Shown one piece after another: positions 46,915 through 57,023 of a stretch of DNA of 64,000 nt. This DNA is from Cylindrodendrum hubeiense (lineage: Eukaryota > Ascomycota > Sordariomycetes > Hypocreales > Nectriaceae). Each line of letters opens with the position of its first letter. The first letter of the stretch is position 1. Both the position numbers and the translations under genes were made by a program. The notes below the pieces were generated by a model, which saw only the letters and a list, made by a program, of their open reading frames with translations, did not search any database and was not told the DNA's origin. The stretch is from the NCBI GenBank assembly GCA_014621425.1, contig JAANBB010000001.1, forward strand, positions 62,001 through 126,000, written 5' to 3'.

Positions 46915-48288
46915 ATGGTCTCCTTTCGCTCCTGTCTTGCCATTGCGGCTTGCTACGTTGCCTGTGGCACTGCCTCACCAACTGGGCACATGACCAGACA
47001 GACTCAATGGCCCAATGGCCCGTTTTTCAGTTACGGCAGCCGGATGGTTGATGCGTCAAACAACACCATCAAGTATGCTGGCACAAATTGGCCGGGACAT
47101 GGCGAAGTCATGGTCCCAGAGGGGCTACAGTACAAGTCTATCGCCGCAATTGTCTCCGACATCAAGAGCCTCGGCATGAACGTCATCCGTCTAACATACG
47201 CCATTCAAATGATTGACCAAATCTATGACAATGATGGAGAAGACATCTCCCTTGAGACAGCTTTTACGGCAGGACTGGGCTCAACCAACGGAACAAAGGT
47301 TCTGGCTCAAGTGCTGGCAAACAATCCGGATTTCACGGCTGCCACAACAAGGACACAGGTATGTAATAAGCTGCGTTTGTGAACAGAATATTAACTCGGC
47401 CAGGTTTTTGATGCTGTCGCGGCTGAGTGTGCCCGGCAGGAAATCTACATTCATCTGGACAACCACATCTCCAAGGGAATATGGTGCTGTTCTGCGACTG
47501 ATGGAAACGCTTGGTTTGGTGATCAATACTTCCCTGTCGACAACTGGATTAGGGGACTGGCCTACATGGCAAACCACGTAAGAGAGCCGATCATTTACCT
47601 TCAATCTCAACGCTGACAATGTCAGGGGAAATCTTGGTCAAACTTCGTGTCCATGTCGCTCCGGAATGAGCTTCGACAGCCTACCGGAAGTGGTTCGGGT
47701 TCTGCTGCATCATACGATTGGGCGACATGGTACTACTACATCAAGCAGGCCACCGCTGCTATCAACGCGGCTAACCCAGACCCGCTCATCTTCCTCTCTG
47801 GTCTCAACTATGACACAACCCTCGCCCCCGTCGTCCAAGGCACAGCACTCACCCCCGGGACGGATGTGTTCGACGATGATGACTTCCCTGGATTCCGGAA
47901 TAAGCTTGTTTTGGAGCTGCACAACTATGCTAATTCTGCCACGAGCTGTTCGGCCTTGAAGTCGGATTTGAGGACAAAGGGCTTCCAGGCGATGGACTCA
48001 TCGGACTCTGCAACTAAGAATGCCTTCCCGGTCTTGATGACAGAGTGGGGCTTCCTCCAGACTGACAATACTTGGAAGGGTGTGTATACATCGTGCTTGG
48101 CTGAGTTCCTTCCGGAAGGAAGTGCCGGATGGATGTACTGGGTGTTGGTGGGAAGCTATTACACCAGGTCTGGAACGCAAGACTTTGAAGAAACTTGGGG
48201 TTTGTACGGACATGACTGGTCAAGCTGGAGGAATGACGCGTATATTCAGGGATCACTGATTCCGATGGTGGCAGCGTCACTGGCGTAA
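46915..48288 (+). CDS. Secreted GH5-family glycoside hydrolase (endoglucanase-like)
   Basis: Extracellular beta-glycanase with the GH5 cellulase fold. Three exons (46915-47358, 47404-47577, 47626-48288) give 426 aa. A signal peptide (MVSFRSCLAIAACYVACGTA) is followed by KYAGTNWPGH, MNVIRLTYA and the EIYIHLDNHIS strand. The acid/base is Glu221 in SLRNE and the nucleophile Glu346 in LMTEWGF, both on the expected strands. No carbohydrate-binding module is present. The exact substrate (cellulose, beta-1,3/1,6-glucan or other) cannot be told from sequence alone. The ATG at 46915 begins right at the signal peptide. Confidence 0.92.
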
Positions 48289-48610
48289 CCTGACTGGGCG
48301 GTGATAACTAAATAGCACAACCCTTTATCAAATATTAGCACGCACGCGCCTAAGAATGAATTTCTTCCCTCTGACAGTCTGATACCAGCGGTTTATCCTT
48401 GACCCCGGCCAATTAAACCTTCTCATCGACAGCGTTACGCCAAAGAGGAGCCAACAGTCAAAAGAATGGACGTGACCCAACAACTCACGGGGCTGACTAA
48501 GATGGACCCCCGCTTCACTTGGATTTAAAACGACGAGACACGATTGCCTGATTTATCTTTCCATTTCCAGTTCTCAAGCTGAGGTTGACAACAACTCCCC
48601 TTTTTTGATC
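48289..48610. other. Short intergenic between GH5 and F-box-like genes
   Basis: About 320 bp. No further feature was seen. Confidence 0.4.
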
Positions 48611-49927
48611 ATGATCACGCTTCCTCAGCTCCCCACCGAAATTCTCCTTCATATATGCGAGGCACTGTGCCCCCATTGCACGTGTGCAGAGGAAGATGTG
48701 GAGGCCAAGTCGGATGCCCCTAAAAACAGGCTTCTTCTCAGTTCCCTCTCTCGCCTGGCTCGCACCTGCACGGCTCTGCTTCACCATGCCCAACCAATTT
48801 TATACCACTGCCCAATTTCTCATACCGTCTCCAGTCTCGCTCGAACTCTGATCCAGCGGAAGGATTTGGCTCAACGTACTCGGGAGATGGACATAACCTG
48901 GGAATCTGCACACCTAGCCCTTTCGCCAGCAGATATTGGGCTTCTTAATCGGACGATTGCTCAGTTCCCACGACGGGCAGATGGAGAGTTGATAAAAGTC
49001 TCAAAAAATTGGTCGGTGAACTTTCGACTAAGACAAAGGGGGGTAGTCGCAGACACAGCGTTGTTTGCCTACGACCCCTGGTCATTAGTGTCTGCCTTGA
49101 TCATCACGCAGATTCCCAACGTGGTTCGATTGACCATTGAAGCTGAATACGATTGGAGCTCCCCTTTTTGCCAAGCGGCATCACTGCCTTGCCTCACTCA
49201 CTTAAACCTTCGACATAAGGATACGACAAATGGGATTGATATTGGTGTTGCCAATGGCATTCTCGCAGCTGCACCTGCGTTGAAGGTCTTTCATGGGTAT
49301 TTGGTAGATGGTGCTTCGGGCACCGTCAGGCACCCGAATGCGACCGAGGTGGTTCTAAAAAGAAGTAGTCTTCTGTCTGATTCCTTCCAGGCCATCCTGG
49401 GTGGATTCGAGAAACTGGAGACATTTTCCTTTGAGTCTGGTGGGCAGCATAATATGATGGTAAATCTTGCGCCAGCGGAGATTGCTCAAGCGATGCTTTT
49501 GAGATCGGACACACTTCGACATGTGTCTCTCGACTTTGTAAAATACGGCGACGAGCTAGACGGCAATAACTGGGCAGATGAGGAGGCAATAATGTCGACG
49601 AGCCTGAAAGGGATGCAGGTTCTTGAAACATTCGAAATAACGGGTTGGCTCTTGTACAACGATGCCATGGATAGTGGCCCCCCAGGGGGAGGATTGTTAA
49701 CCGAACTCCTGCCATCCTCTATCCGCGAATTGATGATTAATTATCCCGACGAGGGGATGATATGCGGCATATTGAAGCTGGCAGAAGAAGCTCCGGAGAG
49801 GTTTCCGAAGCTGGAAAAGGTCAGCTTTCCTATTTTAAAGGAGGATGCTCGAGGTATGGTGGAAGAGGCACTCGTCGCTAATGGCATTAAGTGCGACTTT
49901 GAGAAGGCATGTGTTTATGAGGGGTAA
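48611..49927 (+). CDS. F-box / LRR-like protein
   Basis: Intronless 438-aa protein. The first helix LPQLPTEILLHICEAL matches the start of an F-box, which would dock a Skp1-type adaptor. A CPHCTC pair interrupts the second helix, and LARTCTALLHHAQPILYHCP completes the module. The remainder has irregular leucine-rich segments such as LTHLNLRH, LETFSFE, LRHVSLDF and LETFEIT. Substrates are unknown. Such genes are highly expanded in filamentous fungi. The ATG at 48611 fits directly before the F-box. Confidence 0.82.
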   Translation: MITLPQLPTEILLHICEALCPHCTCAEEDVEAKSDAPKNRLLLSSLSRLARTCTALLHHAQPILYHCPISHTVSSLARTLIQRKDLAQRTREMDITWESAHLALSPADIGLLNRTIAQFPRRADGELIKVSKNWSVNFRLRQRGVVADTALFAYDPWSLVSALIITQIPNVVRLTIEAEYDWSSPFCQAASLPCLTHLNLRHKDTTNGIDIGVANGILAAAPALKVFHGYLVDGASGTVRHPNATEVVLKRSSLLSDSFQAILGGFEKLETFSFESGGQHNMMVNLAPAEIAQAMLLRSDTLRHVSLDFVKYGDELDGNNWADEEAIMSTSLKGMQVLETFEITGWLLYNDAMDSGPPGGGLLTELLPSSIRELMINYPDEGMICGILKLAEEAPERFPKLEKVSFPILKEDARGMVEEALVANGIKCDFEKACVYEG

Positions 49928-51368
49928 GATAGATGGTACTGAGCATCATATGTGGATATGTGTATTTTAACAGAGGCAATGTCGTTAACTTTGTCTGAGC
50001 AGTGATTCACATTTCGAGGTGTCCACGTGGATATTTTATGATATTTTATGTATGAAGGAGTGTGGAAACAATCGCCTCTGGCTGCTGACCCAATTTGCGG
50101 GGGCCTCGCTATGTTTCCGAGACAGGGGATGTTATTGCGGGGACACGGTGATGCTGCTCCTCGACCAGTTTCCTGTTCGTCGCTGCGCGACTGAATGCGA
50201 TGACGGGTCTAAAGTCGTGCGACAGCCAATAGCGGCTTGATGTAAATGAATGCAGAGGCCTCATCTCCCCCTTATAAGTATCCTCCTCTCTTTGGACGCT
50301 GCGCTGTGCCACGGAGTGATGGAGTGGTTGTGTGGGGGCTCCGTCTTAGTCCGGAGTTTGGCGGAGTGATGGAGTGGTGGAGCAAAGTTTCCAGCGACGG
50401 GATCAGCAAATAAGCGGACCTCAGGACTTTGGAACGGGCCGACGGGAGTTGCAGATTGGGTGGGATGGTGCGGGAGTGGTCATCTTTCACTAAAGGAGCT
50501 GAATCTCATACATGCCACAGACGACAACCCGCAAAGGGAAGCTGGCGGAGCGAAGGATCACAACACGACAGTGTGATTTGCACAGGGCCTCTAATTGGCC
50601 CGCAGTGGAGCCACCAATGGCAGCACCATGGAGACACACGCGCACAGGACCCGAATGCCGGCCCACTCAGCTCGGTCCCGGCTGCGTCGGTAGGATCAAG
50701 TCGCGTTTCACCTTGTCCCTAATCTTCGCGGATGGCCGGCGGTTTACCTACCAGCTCTTTCGCATATCTGCCGGCTCCGTGTAGTGTGGCGCTGTCCGGT
50801 AGCCGATATCCACACCGTGGCCACAGCCCTGACTAGCTACGCGTTGGCTGCTATTGATAGAGCGCCGGAATGCCCTACCAGCGCCTCCACGGCGCAGCTC
50901 TGCCAACTGTCAACTACGTAGCAGTGAAGACATGCAGGTCGAGCAGCTGAGGCTAACTGGAAACTAGGTTCAGACAGTACTGCGTAGTAAAGAGGGAATA
51001 ATGTATTCGATGCAAGGGGCAATGTCCTTAGGTCACAGCAATGACCAGGTACATCGTATGGAATAGATTGCCAGTTCTGGGGGCCAAGGCACTTTGGTCC
51101 TAGCCATGAATCTGTCGATATTTAATTGGGCTGGCAACACATGCTCTTACACGGAGATCTGCATAGTGTGTGGCGTCATGGTCCCCCTTGACTCCAGCGG
51201 CCGCTCTCGCCCGGGCATCCATGTTCTCTGACACTCAACCCGCTGTAACCCTGCTAGACCCAACGAGGCCGCCACTGTGGCCATCCCGACTCTTAAAGAA
51301 GTCCAGCCCTATCCCCCACCAAAGCTCTCGGTGACTGCGCGAATGTTGGTTCTTCGTTCCTCGTCTAG
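49928..51368. other. Intergenic with a short duplicated motif
   Basis: About 1.4 kb without a supported gene. The sequence CGGAGTGATGGAGTGGT occurs twice (50312-50328 and 50362-50378). An inverted CTCCG...CGGAG pair lies between the copies. The region should contain the promoter of the gene at 51369. Confidence 0.4.
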
Positions 51369-52390
51369 ATGATGGCTTCCACGGTGAGTTTGTTGGCCAA
51401 GAACCCTGCGTGTCTCGCCTATGCTGACCAAGCTTGCTCTCAAGTACGCCCAGTCGCCCGAGGCGGCCAGCCCTCTAACGTTCGTTCAGTCGCCTAAGAC
51501 GACTATCTTTCCTCCCCGGTTCGATAAGTCGCCTGAAGCGGCGTTTCCCTCTGATGCGCCCGAGGTCTATCATCCGCCGCTGCGCGCCATAGACGACTCG
51601 CTGGCACTTGTGAAGGAAGACTACCCACTGGGCCACAGTGCCGCCGCCGCTTCGACCTACGCTGGCACCTACTATCAACCCGTGCCACCGAGCACGCGAG
51701 GAGGAAAGCGCTTTCATTGCGGATGCTCCTTGGCAGTTCTTATCCTGTCGATCATTATCGCCATATTGTCAATCACCGTCATTGGATTAGCAGCAGGCAC
51801 CGGCATTGCGACGAACAACTACAATGATGCGAATCAGAAGCTGGAGGCCTTGAGTTCTTCATATGACTCGCTAGCCACCGCCACCGGCTCCAGTGCAACC
51901 GCTTCCGACTCCAGTGCGACCGCTACTAGCTCCAGTGCCGAGTCCACATCGACAAACTACTCCGCCCTCACGAATGGCTGTTCCGACACTGATGAGACGA
52001 CTACTGGCGTAACATACACATCCAAATGTAGGTTCTGACTGAGAGCTTGGGAAATGTAACCGCGGCTGCTAACCACTGCGTCTAGTCTTCGATAATGCGA
52101 CATACATCATGTACTGCAACAAAGATGCCCAGAATAACCCACTATTCTCGCTCTTCACTGGCGATTTTGACGGATGCATGGAGGCGTGCACTGCTTGGAA
52201 CACATACAGTGCGACTAACGCCACTGCTTGTCGCGCCGTCTCTTTTATCCCTTTCTGGGCCAACATCACAGACGCCCGAAATGGCAACTCCGCAGGCGAT
52301 TGCTGGCTGAAGCCCGGCCCTCAAAGCAAGGGAAATTTGACTACGCCTAACATTGGTACCGAATGCCACGCTGCTATTTGGGACTCATGA
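51369..52390 (+). CDS. Single-pass membrane protein with Ser/Thr-rich stalk and cysteine-bearing ectodomain
   Basis: Likely cell-surface protein of unknown function. Best model: a 15-nt first exon (51369-51383, MMAST), then 51445-52027 and 52086-52390, 300 aa in total. An N-terminal Pro-rich cytosolic segment carries SPEAAS/SPEAAF/APEVYHPP motifs. It leads to a membrane helix (LAVLILSIIIAILSITVIGL) and a stalk of repeated ATASDSSATATSSS type. The distal domain has regularly spaced cysteines (NGC..KDA..GCMEACT..CRA..CWL..EC), PAN/apple-like in style. The usual N-terminal start of this fungal architecture supports the tiny exon. Without it, the ATG at 51421 would be used. Confidence 0.75.
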
Positions 52391-54395
52391 AACCCAGTAT
52401 TAAGGACTAAGAACGAAGTTGTCTTTATGGAAGCAGCTGGTTAAAGGCGGCATGATACTGATGGTTATCACGTTAAGGACGGTTGGCACAATGTTTATGC
52501 TGCTCGCATCCCCGAGTCGCTGTTTCTTCTTTTCTGTTGGGGCTGGATGCCTGTTATGGCATCATTCGCTGGTATTATCCAGTCATACTTTTCTATTACC
52601 ATATATACCCCAGTTTTCCCTTATAAACTAAATAATGTCAGTACCTCCCAACCAAACCTGGCTCTTCCAACTAACAACACCAGGACATCACTGCTTCAAC
52701 GGCATTTACCAAGCTTTACAGATGGCCATGAAACACCTTAGTCTGATGAATATTTGGTCTGATGGCCACTGTCCACGATTATTCATAAACCCCATGAATA
52801 AGGCAGAGCGATACGTAGAGCGTTACAAACACTTAGCCAACTCGCTGAAATTCCGTTGCTGGGTTGGCGAGATAGAATCTTAGAAAATGTTAAAACACTA
52901 CTCATATCAATTCCTCTGGTGTACATTGGCGATCTTCCCATAATGATGACATGAATTTAGTCACCAAATGATGAAGGAGATAGTTTTCTCTGTACATTAC
53001 CTGCAACATTCCAAGCCATGCCTCAGAGTGAAAGTCAGCTCCACCATACTCGGTAACTATTATGCGTAAAGCCACCACACAATTAAACTCTCTCTCGTTA
53101 GCTTAGCATGTCACAATGCTATACGAGGGACTCGCATTATTTAATCATTTGGTTACCTTCTGTATTTCTCTTCACCGCAAAACTCACATTTACATGGCCA
53201 TCCTCAGCAGCTATTGTTCTTACTGATATTCAGTCAGACGATCAATAATGCGTCACGTGGGAAATATAAACCCACTGAATGGAATCAGACTGCATTTATA
53301 GGAAGTTCCGGCCGGCTTTGAGAACATTGAATCAGGTCAATCAGTCAATCATTGTGGTCTATAGGGTAGGATTGAGATATCACAGTCGTTACACTCGCTC
53401 GTTGGGTGGGTTGTTGAGGTTCTGAGTGTCCCTTGCACCCTCCCACCACACAGTATGCCTATTTCATTTGCACCAACTCCCGCGATATCAGGTTTATCTC
53501 CCCAGTTAAGCCCTCTGCAAATCTCCCACCTGCAGCTCACCTCCCACAGTCCATTCGGGGTTGTTTTGATAAGGCTGACTGGATCACATTCCATTGTACA
53601 TAAGAGCCAGTGGAACACTGTGATGTTGTCAGTCTTGGGGTCTCTGAGTAGTTTCCTGAGAGTGCCCACGGCGTTATTTGCCTGAACCAGCAGTCTTGGC
53701 ATTCAACCGCCCACTGAGGGCGGCTACAGCAGCTGGGTTTCGTAACTCGGGAAGTTGGAACACTCTGCGCGGGTAGATAGAAGCCGATGATAGTGAACGC
53801 AATTTCAGCTAAAAGCGCTACTTTATTTCGATAGTTTTTTCGTGAAAATTCCCCGGCACGTACATGATTAATACTGCCTCATCACCCTCTCTTGACTGAT
53901 CTTGCCCTTGGCGTCTCGGAATGTTTTGTCTTGCGATCCACAGATGTAGGATGAAACCCTAAGGGTTGGGGAATATCCTCCGCAACTGCCGCCTAATCCA
54001 ACAAGGCAAGGTTCCCATACAGACAACACTTTCCGATTGTTCTTCACTGCCTCGCTGGAAATGGCGATGGAACAGAACATTCCGTGGATCCTTGATGCGT
54101 GACAGCTTTTGTTGGTGTGGGGCTGGGGCTGAGATCCCTGGATTTCAAGCTTTGACAGCCCACTAGGGCATCTCTAAGCCTATCAGGTCTCATTATCTTG
54201 AGACGGTCTCGAACTAAATTGGGGCCGAAGCACCTCTAGCACCAGGCTAGCGCCAGTCTGAATACGAGTATTCCGGAATACGCGTGTCCGGGTTACGCCC
54301 CCTAAAGAGTCGCTGAATACGAGTATTGGCTTAAAAGCAGCCCGTCGACTACCGCCCCCCATCACGGATTTCCATTCATACACACATCGGTTTCC
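52391..54395. other. Intergenic, no supported gene, promoter motifs at right end
   Basis: About 2.0 kb. Frames at 52635-52883 (forward) and 53349-53702 (reverse) have no domain, signal or splice support. The last 150 bp carry the palindromic motifs listed separately. Confidence 0.4.
54262..54326. promoter_or_regulatory. Two ATACGAGTAT elements and a palindrome upstream of the Zn2Cys6 regulator
   Basis: ATACGAGTAT is present at 54262-54271 and again at 54317-54326, each within CTGAATACGAGTATT. Overlapping the first is a near-perfect 20-bp palindrome, CGAGTATTCCGGAATACGCG (54265-54284), with a perfect TATTCCGGAATA core. They lie 70-134 bp before the ATG at 54396. The same decamer class occurs upstream of the RTA1-like gene. 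Confidence 0.6.
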
Positions 54396-55712
54396 ATGGC
54401 GTCCACCAACAGCAACCAACCAATTGCCGACATGGCTGTCAAGCCCCGTCGGTCGCACCGCAAATCTCGCAACGGCTGCCGGGTCTGCAAGAGTCGGCAT
54501 ATGAAGTGCGACGAGACTCGACCCGCTTGTCTCAACTGCTCCGTCGCCAATCGCCAATGCGAGTACAGACCGAATCCTCCTTCGATACCAAAGCCACCCC
54601 CGTCAGACGGCTTTCTAGCTCCCAGTCCGGCTAGTTGCACTTCCAACCTGTCATCAGCAGCTACCCCGGTATCCATAGCCACTCCAGCATCCACAACTTC
54701 CTCTCATCAACAACGACCAGAGTACGATGGAGGGCACACCCCTGTCCCCGAGGGAGCAGGCATATTCACTCTTGACCACCTGGCCCTATTCCACTACGCT
54801 CAAAATCACATGGCCGCTGATATGAATGTCGGCACTTCCGCAAACTCCATTATCCCGGCAGTAATCGAGCATTCATTGAAAGCCTCATATCTGATGAATG
54901 AACTGCTCGCTATCTCAGCTCTCCACTTGGCACACTCTCATCCAGAGAAATCGCACTACTACCAGGTTGCCACAGCCTTGCAAACGCGGGCGCTGTCCTC
55001 GTTCAATAAGGCCAGAGAGGAAGTCTCGGATGCCACCTGCGTCCCCATGTTCCTATTTTCGTCCCTAATTGGACTCCATGTTCTTCATGACACCCTCAAG
55101 AATCGACCCGACAATTTCAGCATTTTTCTAGATCAGTTTATGGGATACCTTAGCCTTCACCGGGGTGTATCTGCCGTGACGAACCGATCGTGGAGCGCGA
55201 TTAAAGAGTCAACACTTAACCCGGGCATTACAGAAATAGAACAGGCTTTCGACGACAAAAAGGGTGGCGTCGAGGAACTCGAGATTCTGTACAAGATGGT
55301 TGATGAATCACAACTAAATCAGTCGTCTATTGAAACTTACCACCAAGTAATAAAAANTCTGCGAGGCACTTTCAATCTATATCGCACATTAGACGCAAGA
55401 CACAGCCGACCGCACGAGGGACCGCTTGCGTTTTGCATCATCGTTAATAAGGAATACGTCGAGTTCCTCAAGCAGCGGCGACCAGAGGCGCTTGTAATTC
55501 TTGCATTCTACGCAGCGATGCTGCATTGGAGCCGGGACTTTTGGGTATTTGGGGACGGTGGGCAATATTTGATTCACGCTATTACTACCCATCTGGGGTC
55601 TCATTGGGAGTGTTGGTTAGCGTGGCCGAATTCAATTCTGGATGCTCAAAGTCCCCCCCTAGATCCAATGTTGGGCGTCGTTAGTGGCTCCAGGCATAGT
55701 GAAGAAGATTAG
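54396..55712 (+). CDS. Zn2Cys6 transcription factor (sterol-uptake-control-like layout)
   Basis: Probable nuclear regulator. Intronless 438-aa frame with the binuclear cluster near the N-terminus: Cys28, 31, 38, 45, 48 and 55 (GCRVCKSRHMKCDETRPACL). A Pro/Ser linker is followed by a regulatory region beginning HLALFHYAQNHMA and LNELLAISALHLAHSHPE-type helices (here MNELLAIS...). That layout is shared with the Upc2-like group of fungal regulators; assignment to that group is from memory of the pattern. One ambiguous base (N) at 55356 leaves one codon undefined, between K and L. It faces the RTA1-like gene tail-to-tail and shares promoter elements with it. Confidence 0.87.
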   Translation: MASTNSNQPIADMAVKPRRSHRKSRNGCRVCKSRHMKCDETRPACLNCSVANRQCEYRPNPPSIPKPPPSDGFLAPSPASCTSNLSSAATPVSIATPASTTSSHQQRPEYDGGHTPVPEGAGIFTLDHLALFHYAQNHMAADMNVGTSANSIIPAVIEHSLKASYLMNELLAISALHLAHSHPEKSHYYQVATALQTRALSSFNKAREEVSDATCVPMFLFSSLIGLHVLHDTLKNRPDNFSIFLDQFMGYLSLHRGVSAVTNRSWSAIKESTLNPGITEIEQAFDDKKGGVEELEILYKMVDESQLNQSSIETYHQVIKXLRGTFNLYRTLDARHSRPHEGPLAFCIIVNKEYVEFLKQRRPEALVILAFYAAMLHWSRDFWVFGDGGQYLIHAITTHLGSHWECWLAWPNSILDAQSPPLDPMLGVVSGSRHSEED

Positions 55713-55838
55713 GCCAAGGAAATTTGCCTTCTATTTGATGCTACAAAGTGTACATAAAAAAGTTGTATCTGTGGTAAACGCTTGTAGTCAAGCCTCAGTT
55801 GGTGTTGTTTTTCTCCTGACACCAAACCCTTAGTCGGT

Positions 55839-56723
55839 CTATTGCATCGGAATAGACCCTCTCGCCTCCAGACCGCTGGGAAATCTCCATGCAAACACAA
55901 CTCCAACAATTAGCATTAAAAGTGAGTCAAACACGTACATGGTCCACTCGTGGGTGAGTGAATAGCCGGATTGACCTTGGGCGTATTCAACCACCCTGAA
56001 GATTGAGCGAACCATGATCAAAAGGCTGACAATGTAGAGCATGTACAATGATTGCTCCCAGGGGATCAGTCCATCAAACGAATCGGTCGTGGGCGATTTC
56101 CACATCCGGCGGTGAAAGACGATCGCAATGACCGCGAAAAGCGCAAACATGATAACTTGCACCATGAGACCAATAATAACGACCCTCTCGCCCCATGCAG
56201 CCAGACCTGGTTTCTGAATAACCATCAAACCAGTCGACCCTCCCTGGATTACAAAGGACATTATGTCTCCCGCCACAAACGTCTTTGTCAATCTTGAGGG
56301 CCTAATCATTGAGTATTTGTCGGCGTTTATACTCGTGATTATTCTTCCCAGTGTCATGTATATCGATGCTGCAAAGAGAGCTGGCGCAACCAGAATGAAC
56401 ATGTTTTGGACGGCGTAGGGCATGATTTTGCCGGTTTTGTCGTGGGCGCTGGCGCGCGTAGCGTACCCCACGAACTGGACTGTGATGTCTGCATTAGCGA
56501 TTGCGAGCCGAAGAAGGAGGGTTGCTTGCGTACGGAAACATCCAATGGCAAATGAAATACAGAAGCGGGCCCCAGTTTTGTAGATCTTCCAACAGATATA
56601 GAAGCATATGGCCAGGAAGAGAAGTGCGAAAAGAACGGCGGCGCCTTTGTTTGGCAGGTAGCGCCAGAGGTAGTAGCCGCCCTTAGTGGGCTCAACCCCG
56701 GCAACGGGATCAAGATATCCCAT
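55839..56723 (-). CDS. RTA1-family seven-TM protein (lipid-translocating exporter-like)
   Basis: Membrane protein of the RTA1/RSB1 family, whose yeast members are tied to sphingoid-base release and sterol-drug resistance. Seven hydrophobic helices are visible, from AAVLFALLFLAICFYICW to LLMLIVGVVFAWRF. A 45-nt intron (56533-56489) interrupts the second helix. Removing it restores FAIGCFHITVQFVGYATRA, whereas retaining it leaves the frame open. With the start at MGYLDP (56723) the protein is 279 aa, the family's usual size. The frame extends to an ATG at 56903, but that extension is Ser/Pro-rich and not family-like. The charged/aromatic motif VAPALFAASIYMTLGRII is typical. Confidence 0.88.
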   Translation of the reverse strand: MGYLDPVAGVEPTKGGYYLWRYLPNKGAAVLFALLFLAICFYICWKIYKTGARFCISFAIGCFRTQATLLLRLAIANADITVQFVGYATRASAHDKTGKIMPYAVQNMFILVAPALFAASIYMTLGRIITSINADKYSMIRPSRLTKTFVAGDIMSFVIQGGSTGLMVIQKPGLAAWGERVVIIGLMVQVIMFALFAVIAIVFHRRMWKSPTTDSFDGLIPWEQSLYMLYIVSLLIMVRSIFRVVEYAQGQSGYSLTHEWTMYVFDSLLMLIVGVVFAWRFPSGLEARGSIPMQ

Positions 56724-56968
56724 ATTTGCTTGGACTCGAAGTGTTGTGTAGTTTCCCAAAAGTTGGAGTGGTGGCTCGAGGAGGTGGATGCGGGCGTTGG
56801 AGGATGTGGATGGCGAGAATGATGGAGAGTGCTGGTTGGCAAATAGTACTGGTGCTGACTTGACGATGGAAGAGAGGCTATGATTTATATTTACGTAGAG
56901 CATCGCCCTGTTTGTTTCGGAGCTCCCTCAATCCCCTTCAAAATACGCCTCCGTCCTTCGGTACCTCC

Positions 56969-57023
56969 GTATCGCGATACACGTATTCGGCAATGTGGAG
57001 CCCTCCGACCCAGATACGAGTAT
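56969..57023. promoter_or_regulatory. ATACNNGTAT elements upstream of the RTA1-like gene
   Basis: A perfect 12-bp palindrome GTATCGCGATAC (56969-56980) overlaps ATACACGTAT (56977-56986). A further ATACGAGTAT lies at 57014-57023, identical to the two elements before the neighbouring Zn2Cys6 gene. Distance to the preferred ATG is about 250-300 bp. Confidence 0.6.
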
